This document shows positions 48,995-58,017 of a DNA stretch of 64,000 bases, one piece after another. Made by a program: the position numbers and the translations under genes. The DNA comes from Citrobacter telavivensis (GTDB lineage: Bacteria; Pseudomonadota; Gammaproteobacteria; Enterobacterales; Enterobacteriaceae). The notes below the pieces were generated by a model, which was not told the DNA's origin, made no database searches, and saw only the letters and a list, made by a program, of their open reading frames with translations. The DNA is taken from positions 682,001 through 746,000 of the forward strand of contig CP045205.1 in NCBI GenBank assembly GCA_009363175.1, written 5' to 3'. Numbering within the stretch: the stretch's first letter is position 1; the number at the start of each line of letters is the position of its first letter.

Positions 48995-50035
48995 ATGCAC
49001 GTTGAAATTAACAAAATACTGGGCTGCCTGATTGGTGCCGCTGCGGCGGACGCGATGGGCGCGGCGACCGAAGTGCGCACTCAGCAACAGATTCGCGAAT
49101 ACTTTGGTGGTTGGGTGACCGGTTTTGAGAAACCGCCCGCCGATACGTTTGGTCGCTGTAATGAGGCCGGAATGTGTACCGATGACTTTATTCAGGCGAA
49201 GTACATCATGGACGCCCTGTTACAGCATCATCGTCAGGTGAGCGATGAGGCGATGCGTGAAGCCTTTCAGCGCTGGCTGGCCTATCCGTATTATGCCAAT
49301 TTTACCGGGCCAACAACCCGGGCCGCGATGAAAGCCATTTTTAACGATAACCGTGCGTCCCTGCAGGGGGAACTGGAAGGGGAGAAGCAGTCGGTACAGA
49401 TTATCAACAAAGGCAATGCGGAAGCCACCAACGGCGCGGCAATGAAGATTTGGCCTGCCGCCGTATTGCATCCTGGCGATATTGAAAAAGCGATTCAGAC
49501 TGCGCTGGATATCTGCCGTTTTACCCACAACAACGTGCTGGCAATGTCTGGTGCTGCGGCGATGGCGGCGGCGACCAGCGAAGCGCTACAGCCTGTGGCG
49601 AGTGCGGAAAGCATCATTGCGGCCGGGATTTACGGTGCCGACCGGGGCTATGCGCTGGCGGCAGAACAGGGCGCGATGATGGTCGCCGGGCCGTCGGTGG
49701 GGCGTCGTATCGAACTGGCGGTGGCGATCGGCAAACGCCACGCCCATTGGGAGACGGCGATTGTCGACATCGCCGATATCATTGGTTCCGGGCTGCACGT
49801 CAGCGAAGCCGTTCCGGCGGCGTTTGGTTTGTTCGCATGTTGTCCGAATTCTGCCGTTGATGCTATTATTTCCGCCGTTAATATCGGCAATGACACCGAT
49901 ACCGTCGCCACCATGGTTGGGGCACTCTCCGGCGCCTGGCACGGTGCTGATGCTTTTCCTGCCGACTATTTAACTACCGTTAATCGTATGAATCATTTCG
50001 ATTTGGCTGAACTCGCCAGACAGATTAAAGGGTAG
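48995..50035 (+). CDS. ADP-ribosylglycohydrolase-family protein
   Basis: 346 aa. ARH fold with the dimetal motifs GAAAADAMGAATE, MCTDDFIQAKY and the C-terminal GNDTDTVATMVG. Enzymes of this family remove ADP-ribose or split N-glycosidic bonds. In this operon, next to a riboside kinase and permease, hydrolysis of a ribosyl compound is more likely than protein de-ADP-ribosylation, but this is inference. AAGGAG precedes the ATG; the stop overlaps the next frame. Confidence 0.85.
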   Translation: MHVEINKILGCLIGAAAADAMGAATEVRTQQQIREYFGGWVTGFEKPPADTFGRCNEAGMCTDDFIQAKYIMDALLQHHRQVSDEAMREAFQRWLAYPYYANFTGPTTRAAMKAIFNDNRASLQGELEGEKQSVQIINKGNAEATNGAAMKIWPAAVLHPGDIEKAIQTALDICRFTHNNVLAMSGAAAMAAATSEALQPVASAESIIAAGIYGADRGYALAAEQGAMMVAGPSVGRRIELAVAIGKRHAHWETAIVDIADIIGSGLHVSEAVPAAFGLFACCPNSAVDAIISAVNIGNDTDTVATMVGALSGAWHGADAFPADYLTTVNRMNHFDLAELARQIKG

Positions 50036-50097
50036 TGCGCTGCCCTGCGGGGGCGGCGACAACCGTCCCCGACTGGCAGACTTTCGAGGTAAATGGC

Positions 50098-50820
50098 TTG
50101 CAGGTTGATAAAACGAGTTTCACTCCGCTGTATAAGCAGTTGTTTTATATCATCTGCCAGCAGATCCAGAACGGCACCCTGCCGCTGGGGAGTCAGTTGC
50201 CTACGCAAAAAGCGATCGCGCAAACCTACAACGTGTCGCTGATCGTCGTGAAGCAGGCGTGGAGTGAGTTAATCAACGCCGGTGTGATTACCTCCCAGCG
50301 CGGAAGCGGTTCTGTGGTGAGCGCGGTGCCGGAAGGCGTCAGCTATGGCCATACCTTTCGCGGGATCACCAGCGATCTGCGTGATGCCAGCGTGGCGGTT
50401 GAGAACCGCATTCTGGAGATCGCCACACGCCGGGCGCGCGACGCGCAGGAAGATGGTTTAAGCCTGCCGACCCATCATCACTATCTCTATATTTCTCGGG
50501 TGCGATACCTGAATAATCGCCCGTTTAACCACGAGAAAATTTATCTCGATCTCTCCTTCTTCCCGGGGTTAACGCTGACGGCGGATGAACTGGCCCATAC
50601 CTCGCTTTATCACCTGTTGAATGTCAAAAGCGACTCGGCCATCGAAAAGGTCGATGCCATTCTGCCCAGTCCCGATCTCTGCGAGAAGCTACAGATTGCT
50701 GAGAACAAACCGCTCCTTTCCGTGGCGCGCCAGACATTTATGGCGGGGGAAGAGCACCCCTTTGAGTATTGCCGCTACTATGTGCTGTCTGACTACTTTG
50801 GCGAAATCCATTATCACTAA
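50098..50820 (+). CDS. GntR/HutC-family transcriptional regulator of the AIRs cluster
   Basis: 240 aa from TTG 50098 (LQVDKTSFTPLYKQLFYIIC). Winged HTH (about 8-75: LPTQKAIAQTYNVSLIVVKQ) and a UTRA ligand domain (about 95-235) ending FEYCRYYVLSDYFGEIHYH. The frame is open to GTG 50035, but that start has no ribosome site whereas GAGG lies 9 bp before TTG 50098. In Salmonella the equivalent regulator (STM4068) represses the kinase operon. The palindrome at 46509-46542 is the likely operator. Confidence 0.85.
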   Translation: MQVDKTSFTPLYKQLFYIICQQIQNGTLPLGSQLPTQKAIAQTYNVSLIVVKQAWSELINAGVITSQRGSGSVVSAVPEGVSYGHTFRGITSDLRDASVAVENRILEIATRRARDAQEDGLSLPTHHHYLYISRVRYLNNRPFNHEKIYLDLSFFPGLTLTADELAHTSLYHLLNVKSDSAIEKVDAILPSPDLCEKLQIAENKPLLSVARQTFMAGEEHPFEYCRYYVLSDYFGEIHYH

Positions 50821-50905
50821 CCCTCTGCTTTTTTAGGGGAAGACGCGCGTTTACAGAAGGGAGATGCCCCCGTATTCTTGTTGAAAAAAACAACAGGAGA
50901 CAGGC

Positions 50906-52210
50906 ATGTCGCTCTGGTTTTCACACCCTCTGTTTCTGCCCTCGCTGGTGGTGGTGGTCACCATCCTGCTCTGGGCGACCTCGCTATTGCCGGAATTTAT
51001 CACCGCGCTGCTGTTTTTCACCGTGGCGATGGTGGCGAAAATCGCCCCACCGGACGTCATCTTTGGCGGTTTTGCCTCGTCGGCGTTCTGGCTGGTATTC
51101 AGCGGCTTCGTGCTGGGCGTGGCGATCCGCAAAACCGGACTGGCAGACAGGGCGGCAAGAGCGCTGTCCTCACGGCTAACGGAATCCTGGCCGCTGATGG
51201 TCTCAAGCGTGGTACTGCTGAGCTATGCGCTGGCGTTTGTGATGCCCTCCAATATGGGACGAATCGCGCTGCTAATGCCCGTCGTTGCCGCGATGGCGAA
51301 ACGTGCCGGGATCCTCGATGGCACTCGCGCGTGGTATGGACTGGCGCTTGCCGTGGGCTTTGGCACCTTCCAGCTCTCCGCCACTATTCTGCCTGCCAAC
51401 GTACCGAACCTTGTGATGAGCGGGGCGGCGGAAGGGTCGTACGGTATTCACCTGAACTATTTGCCTTACCTGCTGCTGCATACGCCGGTATTAGGCTGGC
51501 TGAAAGGCGGGTTGTTGATTGCGCTGATCTGCGGGCTGTTCCCCGGGAAACCCCATGCGCCGCGTGAACTCACGCCGCCGGAACCGATGAGCCGCGACGA
51601 AAAACGACTGGCCTGGATGCTGGCAGTGGTGCTGGTGATGTGGGTCAGCGAAAGCTGGCATGGCATTGGCCCGGCATGGACTGGACTGGCGGCGGCGGTC
51701 ATCACCCTGTTACCGCGCGTCGGGTTTATCAACGGAGAGGAGTTTTCCACGGGGGTTAACATCCGCACCTGCATTTATGTTGCCGGTATTCTTGGACTGG
51801 CGAGCGTGGTGACGCAAACCGGCATTGGCGATGCGGTCGGTGAGGCGCTGCTGCACGTGATGCCGCTGGACCCGGAGAAACCGTTCACCAGTTTTCTCGC
51901 CCTGACCGGCATCACCACCGCACTTAACTTTATCATGACCGCTAACGGCGTTCCGGCGCTGTATACCACCCTGGCGCAGAGCTTTTCTGAGGCAACGCAA
52001 TTCCCACTGCTGTCGGTGATTATGATTCAGGTGCTGGGCTACTCAACGCCGCTGTTGCCGTATCAGGCATCGCCTATTGTGGTGGCGATGGCGCTGGGAA
52101 GAGTGCCGGCGAGAGCCGGGATGTTGCTGTGCCTGGTGCTGGCGGTGGCGACGTATCTGGTCCTGCTGCCACTGGACTATGCGTGGTTTAATCTATTAGG
52201 CAAATTGTAG
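50906..52210 (+). CDS. SLC13/ArsB-NhaD-superfamily anion permease
   Basis: 434 aa with about eleven hydrophobic segments. FGGFASSAFWLVFSGFVLGV and VMPSNMGRIALLMPVVAAMA resemble DASS and related ion transporters with helix hairpins carrying SN-type motifs. Substrate unknown. CAGGAGACAG precedes the ATG, 85 bp after the GntR gene, so it may be under separate control. It lies next to a second anion permease. Confidence 0.75.
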   Translation: MSLWFSHPLFLPSLVVVVTILLWATSLLPEFITALLFFTVAMVAKIAPPDVIFGGFASSAFWLVFSGFVLGVAIRKTGLADRAARALSSRLTESWPLMVSSVVLLSYALAFVMPSNMGRIALLMPVVAAMAKRAGILDGTRAWYGLALAVGFGTFQLSATILPANVPNLVMSGAAEGSYGIHLNYLPYLLLHTPVLGWLKGGLLIALICGLFPGKPHAPRELTPPEPMSRDEKRLAWMLAVVLVMWVSESWHGIGPAWTGLAAAVITLLPRVGFINGEEFSTGVNIRTCIYVAGILGLASVVTQTGIGDAVGEALLHVMPLDPEKPFTSFLALTGITTALNFIMTANGVPALYTTLAQSFSEATQFPLLSVIMIQVLGYSTPLLPYQASPIVVAMALGRVPARAGMLLCLVLAVATYLVLLPLDYAWFNLLGKL

Positions 52211-52322
52211 TGTTAATTACCTGATAATTTTGGTTTTGTGAGAGGGCGGTGAGTTTTACCGGCACGAATGACGGTTAATATCGAAACGCATACTTATGCG
52301 CAGGATACTCAAGGATTGATCC

Positions 52323-53795
52323 ATGGACAGATTGACCCCTATTCGCTGCTGGCCCGCCATTATCTCGATTGTTATCACACTGACTATCTGGTTTATCATC
52401 CCATGTCCTGCGGACGTGACGCCACAGGCGTGGCATCTGCTGGCACTGTTTATCGGCACTATTGCGGCCATTATCGGTAAAGCCATGCCCATTGGGGCGA
52501 TTGCCGTTGTGGCTATCATGCTGGTGGCGATGACCGGTGTGACGAATCCCGGTAAGCCAGCTGCGGCGCTTAACGATGCGCTGAGCGGTTTTTCCAACCA
52601 ACTGATCTGGCTGATTGGTTTATCGATCATGCTGTCGCAAAGCCTGCTAAAAACAGGACTCGGCGCGCGCATCGGCTACGGATTTATTGCGTTGTTTGGT
52701 AAGCGAACCTTAGGTATCGCGTGGGCATTAACGCTCGCAGAAACGCTGATTGCCCCCGTCACCCCAAGCAACACGGCGCGCGGTGGCGGTATTATCCACC
52801 CGGTAATGCGGGCCATCGCCGACAGCCTCGGGTCGCAGCCTGGCAACAGTGAAAATGGCTCAACGGGTCGCTATCTGGCGCTGGTGAATTACAACATTAA
52901 CCCCATCAGTTCGGCGATGTTCATCACCGCAACCGCTCCTAACCCTCTCATTGTCACCTTTTTGACTCAGGGGACGGACGGGGTACTGACTATGACCTGG
53001 GGGATGTGGGCCATTGCGGCGCTCCTTCCGGCGGTGGTCTCGCTGCTGGTGATGCCCATCGTCATCTGGTGGCTCTATCCACCCGCCATTACCCGCACGC
53101 CTAACGCGCCGCAGTTCGCCCGGCAAAAGCTGGATCTTCTCGGCCCGCTGTCGCTGGCAGAGAAAATCACGCTGGCGGTATTCATTTTGCTGCTCTGTCT
53201 GTGGGCTGGCGTTCCTGCGATGATCATGGGCAGCGGCTGGACCGTGAACCCCACTAGCGCGGCGCTGATCGGCTTATCGATTCTGTTGGTGACGGGGGTC
53301 TTAAACTGGGAGGATATCCTTAAGTGTCGCGGTGCCTGGGATACCATTGTCTGGTTTGCCGCGCTGGTGATGATGGCGGATTTCCTCAGTAAACTGGGAC
53401 TGGTCGGCTGGCTGGCGACGAGTGTGGGGACGGCAATCAATCATCTTGGCGTTCACTGGAGTATCGCGACGCTGCTGTTGATCCTGCTTTACGTCTATTC
53501 TCACTACTTTTTCGCCAGCACCACGGCGCATATCACGGCCATGTTCTCCGCCTTCTTCATCGCGGGGTTAGGTCTGGGCGCACCACCGGCTCTGCTGGGG
53601 CTGATGCTCGGTTTCTCCTCCTCGCTGATGATGTCGCTCACCCACTATGGCACGGGTACCGCGCCGATTATTTTTGGCTCTGGCTACGCCACGCTGGCGG
53701 AATGGTGGAAGACGGGGCTGGTGATGAGTGTGGTGAACCTGACTATCTGGGCGGTAACCGGGGCTTTCTGGTGGCACTGGCTGGGATACTGGTAA
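52323..53795 (+). CDS. DASS-family anion:dicarboxylate antiporter (CitT/TtdT-like)
   Basis: 490 aa, about twelve membrane helices. The divalent anion:sodium symporter signature TPSNTARGGGIIHPVMRAIA and the C-terminal hairpin region SLTHYGTGTAPIIFGSGY match CitT, TtdT and plant 2-oxoglutarate/malate translocators. Probably exchanges a di- or tricarboxylate; the exact substrate is open. AAGGA lies before the ATG; a strong terminator follows. Confidence 0.85.
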   Translation: MDRLTPIRCWPAIISIVITLTIWFIIPCPADVTPQAWHLLALFIGTIAAIIGKAMPIGAIAVVAIMLVAMTGVTNPGKPAAALNDALSGFSNQLIWLIGLSIMLSQSLLKTGLGARIGYGFIALFGKRTLGIAWALTLAETLIAPVTPSNTARGGGIIHPVMRAIADSLGSQPGNSENGSTGRYLALVNYNINPISSAMFITATAPNPLIVTFLTQGTDGVLTMTWGMWAIAALLPAVVSLLVMPIVIWWLYPPAITRTPNAPQFARQKLDLLGPLSLAEKITLAVFILLLCLWAGVPAMIMGSGWTVNPTSAALIGLSILLVTGVLNWEDILKCRGAWDTIVWFAALVMMADFLSKLGLVGWLATSVGTAINHLGVHWSIATLLLILLYVYSHYFFASTTAHITAMFSAFFIAGLGLGAPPALLGLMLGFSSSLMMSLTHYGTGTAPIIFGSGYATLAEWWKTGLVMSVVNLTIWAVTGAFWWHWLGYW

Positions 53796-53805
53796 TACGG
53801 AGATA

Positions 53806-53832
53806 AGCCGGGGGGAGAGGTTCCCCCCGGCT
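53806..53832. terminator. strong hairpin between the DASS gene and tpiA
   Basis: AGCCGGGGGGA pairs with TTCCCCCCGGCT across a 4-nt loop, between convergent genes; T-rich tails are weak on both sides. Confidence 0.8.
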
Positions 53833-53839
53833 ACACAAC

Positions 53840-54607
53840 TTAAGCCTGTTTTGCTGCTTCAGCCGCTTTCACGATCACCGCGAAAGCATCAGCTTTCAGG
53901 GAAGCACCGCCAACCAGCGCGCCGTCGATGTCCGGCTGAGTGAACAGTTCTGCCGCATTGGCTGCGTTTACGGAACCGCCGTACTGGATGATGACCTGCT
54001 CAGCAATTTTCGCGTCTGCTTTGGCAATGTGGTCACGGATGAATTTGTGAACAGCCTGTGCCTGCGCTGGCGTTGCGGATTTGCCAGTGCCGATCGCCCA
54101 AACGGGTTCGTAAGCGATAACGACGCCTTCGAATGCCGCAGCACCCTGGGTTTTCAGAACGGCGTCGATCTGACGTGCGCACACTTCTTCTGTTTTGCCC
54201 GCTTCGTTTTCAGCTTCGGTTTCACCGATGCACAGAACCGGCGTCAGACCCTGCTCTTTCAGCACGGCGAATTTTTTCGCGATCAGTTCGTCAGACTCTT
54301 TGTGGTAAGTACGACGCTCAGAGTGGCCGATGATGATGTACTGCGCGCCGATGTCTTTCAGCATTTCAGCGCTTGTTTCACCGGTAAATGCGCCGGACAG
54401 GTTCAGGTCAACGTTCTGTGCGCCCAGGAGGATGTGGCTACCGGCCGCAGCGTGTTTTGCCAGGTCGATGTACATTTCCGGCGGCGCGATCGCTACCGCG
54501 CAGCCTGCGACGCCAGCCAGCTCTGTACGCAGGTTAGCAATCAGTTCGTTTACCATGTGGCGGCTGCCGTTCAGTTTCCAGTTACCCATCACTAAAGGAT
54601 GTCGCAT
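53840..54607 (-). CDS. tpiA: triosephosphate isomerase
   Basis: 255 aa as in E. coli. Interconverts DHAP and glyceraldehyde 3-phosphate. Catalytic residues: Lys in MGNWKLNG, His in IIGHSERRTY, Glu in VIAYEPVWAIGTG. The CTTTAGTGATGGG-side context and the start MRHPLVMGNWKLNG agree with the family. Links glycerol catabolism (glpFKX nearby) to glycolysis. Confidence 0.98.
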   Translation of the reverse strand: MRHPLVMGNWKLNGSRHMVNELIANLRTELAGVAGCAVAIAPPEMYIDLAKHAAAGSHILLGAQNVDLNLSGAFTGETSAEMLKDIGAQYIIIGHSERRTYHKESDELIAKKFAVLKEQGLTPVLCIGETEAENEAGKTEEVCARQIDAVLKTQGAAAFEGVVIAYEPVWAIGTGKSATPAQAQAVHKFIRDHIAKADAKIAEQVIIQYGGSVNAANAAELFTQPDIDGALVGGASLKADAFAVIVKAAEAAKQA

Positions 54608-54755
54608 TTCTATTCTCCACGCTTTGTCAGCGAATTAAGGAAGATGGCCGCCCCTCAGGGCAGCATGGTCTGTGAAACAGTATAGAGATCACTCCCCGGA
54701 AAGGCTTTGCTTTTTATCATCTCCCCGTCATTCTCCGCGTTACAGGTGCGTTGTC

Positions 54756-54843
54756 TATACTCGCTCACCCCAGTCACTTACTGATGTAAGCTCCTGGGGA
54801 TTCGTTGCGTCGCCGCCTTCCTGAAACGTGAATAATTTAGGGG
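54756..54843. repeat. ERIC (IRU) element between tpiA and yiiQ, internally shortened
   Basis: The central ERIC inverted repeat is present: CGCTCACCCCAGTCACTTAC and ATGTAAGCTCCTGGGGATTC, followed by GCCGCCTTCCTG and AATAATTTAGGG, the usual ERIC end. The element end overlaps the yiiQ stop codon. Boundaries are approximate. Confidence 0.88.
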
Positions 54844-55442
54844 GAATTGGACCCGTCCAGGTTTTCAGATAACGCCAGCTTAATCGGTTCAACTGCGAAG
54901 GTCAGCCCCTTTTCGCCGTTATCTGCGACAACATAGCGAATTGCGCCTTCGGTCTCTGCGTAATAGCGCTTATTTTTCCCGGCGGTAAGCAGCTTTTGCA
55001 GCTTTTTCTGGCTCTGCTCTTTGGTTAGCAAGGGGGCAACGGTGCGGATCACCGCCGCCATATACTCCAGCGCTTTGGCTTTTGCCGCTTTCTGTTCCGG
55101 CCCCTGAATCGGCAGCCAGGTTATCTGCATACTCTTGATCTTCAACGTCCCGCGCTCAAGGGCGGTCGAAGCATAGAGATTTTCATTAATTTTGCTGGCC
55201 GCACGGGTGAGGTTGGCTTTGTCACGACTGCTGTCGATCGCGCGGAATTCGTTTAAGGTAAGCTTCGGATTTTGCGTATTAAAGTTTTCGCGAAACTGGC
55301 TGATGGAAAGATCAAACGTGGGGGCTCCAGCGAGCAAATACGGTGCGGTGGTGGCTGTCAATGGCTCAGCCGCCAGCGCCGGGGTGCTGGAGAATATCGC
55401 AGAAAACAATAATAAAAACAGTGAACATCCTGGCTTCATCAA
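54837..55442 (-). CDS. yiiQ: YiiQ, periplasmic DUF1454 protein
   Basis: 201 aa, E. coli YiiQ being 199. Signal peptide (CSLFLLLFSAIFSSTPALAA), then the conserved PYLLAGAPTFDLSISQFREN and ADNGEKGLTFAVEPIKLALS. Function unknown. The last codons and the stop (SNSP-TAA) lie in the end of an ERIC element, so the C-terminus differs from E. coli. It starts with two Met codons. Confidence 0.92.
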   Translation of the reverse strand: MMKPGCSLFLLLFSAIFSSTPALAAEPLTATTAPYLLAGAPTFDLSISQFRENFNTQNPKLTLNEFRAIDSSRDKANLTRAASKINENLYASTALERGTLKIKSMQITWLPIQGPEQKAAKAKALEYMAAVIRTVAPLLTKEQSQKKLQKLLTAGKNKRYYAETEGAIRYVVADNGEKGLTFAVEPIKLALSENLDGSNSP

Positions 55443-55539
55443 TCTTACCTTTCGTTATGACTGTTCACGATTAAAACGATAACCGTCTGGCTTGTCAAAA
55501 GGGTAAACTGTCGAAGATAGTCATTTTAAAGGAACAGGC

Positions 55540-55959
55540 ATGACCTTACAGCAGTGGTTATTCTCATTTAAAGGGCGTATCGGACGCCGTGATTTCTGGA
55601 TCTGGATTGCGCTGTGGATTGTCAGCATGGTGGTTCTGTTTTCGCTCGAGAGTCAAAAATTACTCCCCGATCAGATAGCCCCCTTTGCGCTTGTGTGTCT
55701 GCTCTGGCCGACGGCGGCAGTTACGGTGAAACGTCTGCACGATCGTGGGCGTTCAGGGCTGTGGGCGTTATTGATTATTCTTGCCTGGATGCTGTTAGCC
55801 GGCAACTGGGCCATTCTTCCGGGGATGTGGCAATGGGTGGTCGGACGCTTTGTGCCGACGCTGATCCTCATTATGACGATTATCGATCTGGGGGCGTTTG
55901 TCGGCACCCTGGGCGTAAATAAATACGGCAAAGACACCCAGAATGTGAAGTTCAGGTAA
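55540..55959 (+). CDS. yiiR: YiiR, DUF805 membrane protein
   Basis: 139 aa, E. coli YiiR being 146. DUF805 family with the typical FSFKGRIGRRDFWIWIALW start, four membrane helices and VKRLHDRGRSGLWALL in the loop. Function unknown. AAAGGAACAGGC precedes the ATG. Ends at a REP unit shared with fpr. Confidence 0.92.
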   Translation: MTLQQWLFSFKGRIGRRDFWIWIALWIVSMVVLFSLESQKLLPDQIAPFALVCLLWPTAAVTVKRLHDRGRSGLWALLIILAWMLLAGNWAILPGMWQWVVGRFVPTLILIMTIIDLGAFVGTLGVNKYGKDTQNVKFR

Positions 55960-55964
55960 AGTGC

Positions 55965-55995
55965 AGGCCGGATAAGGCGAGGCCGCCTGTCCGGC
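55965..55995. repeat. REP unit between yiiR and fpr
   Basis: GGCCGGATAAGGCG...GCCTGTCCGGC, a single REP hairpin at convergent gene ends. Confidence 0.85.
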
Positions 55996-56002
55996 AACGT
56001 GC

Positions 56003-56749
56003 TTACCAGTAGTGCTCTGCGGTCATGTGGCCCGGTCGGCGGCGCAAATGTTTAGTCATTTGCCGGGTCTCTTTCAGCAACTGCTGCGTGTCGCGAACCA
56101 TCTGCGGATTCCCGCACAGCATCACATGGCTGGTCTCTTTATCCATCACTAAGCCTACCGCTTTTTCCAGTTCACCACTTTCAATCAGCGCCGGAACGCG
56201 ACCGGTCAGTGAACCTGCGACCGTCTCACGGCTTACCACCGTCTGGATCCGCAGTTTGCCTTCGTAGCGCGTTTGCAGCGCCTGCATAAGCGGCAGGTAG
56301 CTTAAATCAGCGGCGTAACGTGCGGCATGGACCAGCACCAGGTTTTTGAAGCGATCGAGATCTTTACCCAACTGCAGAATCGATAAATAGGGGCCGATGG
56401 CGGTGCCGGTTGCCAGCATCCACAGCGTGTCGCAGTCCGGCACTTCATCCAGCACAAAGAAACCAGCGGCTTCGCTCACTACCTGCACCTCATCGCCGGG
56501 CTTCAGTGCTGCCAGACGCGGGCTCAGCTTACCGTCAGGTACGGTGACCAGGTAAAACTCCAGATTGGGATTATCAGGGGCATTCACATACGAGTAAGCG
56601 CGCTGGACGCGCTCGCCGTCAATCTCAAGACCGAGCTTGGTAAATTGACCGGCGGTGAAGGGATGAACGGGGGCGTGAACGGTCAGACTAAACAGGGCAT
56701 CGGTCCAGTTCTGTACCTTTGTGACTTTGCCTGTTACCCAATCTGCCAT
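56003..56749 (-). CDS. fpr: ferredoxin/flavodoxin-NADP+ reductase
   Basis: 248 aa as in E. coli. FAD enzyme that reduces flavodoxin or ferredoxin with NADPH. FAD-binding RAYSYVNAP, NADP-binding LATGTAIGPYLS, C-terminal MTAEHYW with the aromatic stacking residue. Part of the SoxRS response in E. coli, fitting the nearby sodA functionally though not in an operon. Confidence 0.97.
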   Translation of the reverse strand: MADWVTGKVTKVQNWTDALFSLTVHAPVHPFTAGQFTKLGLEIDGERVQRAYSYVNAPDNPNLEFYLVTVPDGKLSPRLAALKPGDEVQVVSEAAGFFVLDEVPDCDTLWMLATGTAIGPYLSILQLGKDLDRFKNLVLVHAARYAADLSYLPLMQALQTRYEGKLRIQTVVSRETVAGSLTGRVPALIESGELEKAVGLVMDKETSHVMLCGNPQMVRDTQQLLKETRQMTKHLRRRPGHMTAEHYW

Positions 56750-56846
56750 GGTTTTCTCCTGTACGGGTCTCGTTCCCTTATCTTCGTTTGTTGGCAGAAA
56801 GATTTCCAGCCTGAAGGGGGCTGGAAGGCTCTAATGAACAAATTCG

Positions 56847-57857
56847 TTAAAGGATATGTGTCTGCACGTCCGGGTCTTTGCGATCGAGGTAGTGAATCGA
56901 CTGAATGCGGCGGATGGTGCGTGATTTTCCGCGGATCAGCAGCGTTTCGGTGGTCGCGATATTACCTTTACGACTAATCCCTTCCAGCAGATCGCCTTTA
57001 GTAATGCCGGTTGCAGAGAAGATGACGTTGTCGCTGCGCGCCATCTCATCCAGACGCAGCGCTTTACCGGCCTCGATGCCCATTGCTTTACAGCGCGCCA
57101 GCTCCTGTTCGCCGATGCGGCGGTTCTCTTCGCTATCGCCTTTAACATCATGACGCGCCAGCAGACGGCCCTGCATGTCGCCATCCAGCGCGCGGATCAC
57201 CGCAGCGGACACCACGCCTTCCGGCGCGCCGCCAATTCCGTACAGCACATCCACTTCACTGTCCGGCATACAGGTCAGGATGGAAGCGGCAACATCGCCA
57301 TCAGGAATCGCGAATACACGTACGCCCAGCGTCGCCATCTCTGCGATCACCTCATCATGGCGCGGTTTCGCCAGAATCGTCACCGTCAGTTCGCTCAGCG
57401 GTTTGCCCAGCGCGTTAGCGACATTGCGCAGGTTCTCTTCCAGCGGCAGATTGAGATCGATGCTGCCCTTTGCGCCCGGCCCGACAATCAGCTTTTCCAT
57501 GTACATATCCGGCGCGTTCAGGAAGCAGCCCTTGTCACCGACGGCCAGAACGGCCAGCGCGTTGGCCTGGCCCATCGCCGTCATTCGCGTACCTTCGATG
57601 GGATCGACGGCAATATCCACCGCGTCGCCGCGACCGGTACCGACTTTCTCACCAATGTAGAGCATTGGCGCTTCGTCGATCTCGCCTTCACCAATCACGA
57701 TGGTTCCGTCAATGTTGACCTGGTTTAGCATAATGCGCATGGCGTTAACCGCAGCACCGTCGGCGGTGTTTTTGTCACCGCGTCCCAACCATTTATAGCC
57801 AGCCAGCGCCGCCGCTTCGGTTACGCGGGAAAATTCGATGGCAAGTTCTCGTCTCAT
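56847..57857 (-). CDS. glpX: class II fructose-1,6-bisphosphatase GlpX
   Basis: 336 aa as in E. coli. Removes the 1-phosphate from fructose 1,6-bisphosphate during growth on glycerol. The metal-binding motifs GEGEIDEAPML and AVDPIEGTRMTAMGQ are present. Third gene of the glpFKX operon, separated from glpK by a REP unit. Confidence 0.97.
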   Translation of the reverse strand: MRRELAIEFSRVTEAAALAGYKWLGRGDKNTADGAAVNAMRIMLNQVNIDGTIVIGEGEIDEAPMLYIGEKVGTGRGDAVDIAVDPIEGTRMTAMGQANALAVLAVGDKGCFLNAPDMYMEKLIVGPGAKGSIDLNLPLEENLRNVANALGKPLSELTVTILAKPRHDEVIAEMATLGVRVFAIPDGDVAASILTCMPDSEVDVLYGIGGAPEGVVSAAVIRALDGDMQGRLLARHDVKGDSEENRRIGEQELARCKAMGIEAGKALRLDEMARSDNVIFSATGITKGDLLEGISRKGNIATTETLLIRGKSRTIRRIQSIHYLDRKDPDVQTHIL

Positions 57858-57974
57858 AGCAAACTCGTAGCAAAAAGGAATGGCGCGAAGTGTAGCACAG
57901 GGGAGGGGAGGGAATTATTGATATCAGAGGGTGAGTGTGCGGGGTTGCCCCCCGCACACGTAATACAATCCGTA

Positions 57975-58008
57975 GACCGGATAAGACGCGTTCGCGTCGT
58001 CATCCGGC
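57975..58008. repeat. REP unit between glpK and glpX
   Basis: ACCGGATAAGACGCG and CGCGTCGTCATCCGGC form a hairpin inside the operon, possibly stabilising the upstream glpFK part of the mRNA. Confidence 0.85.
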
Positions 58009-58017
58009 AATTCACGA

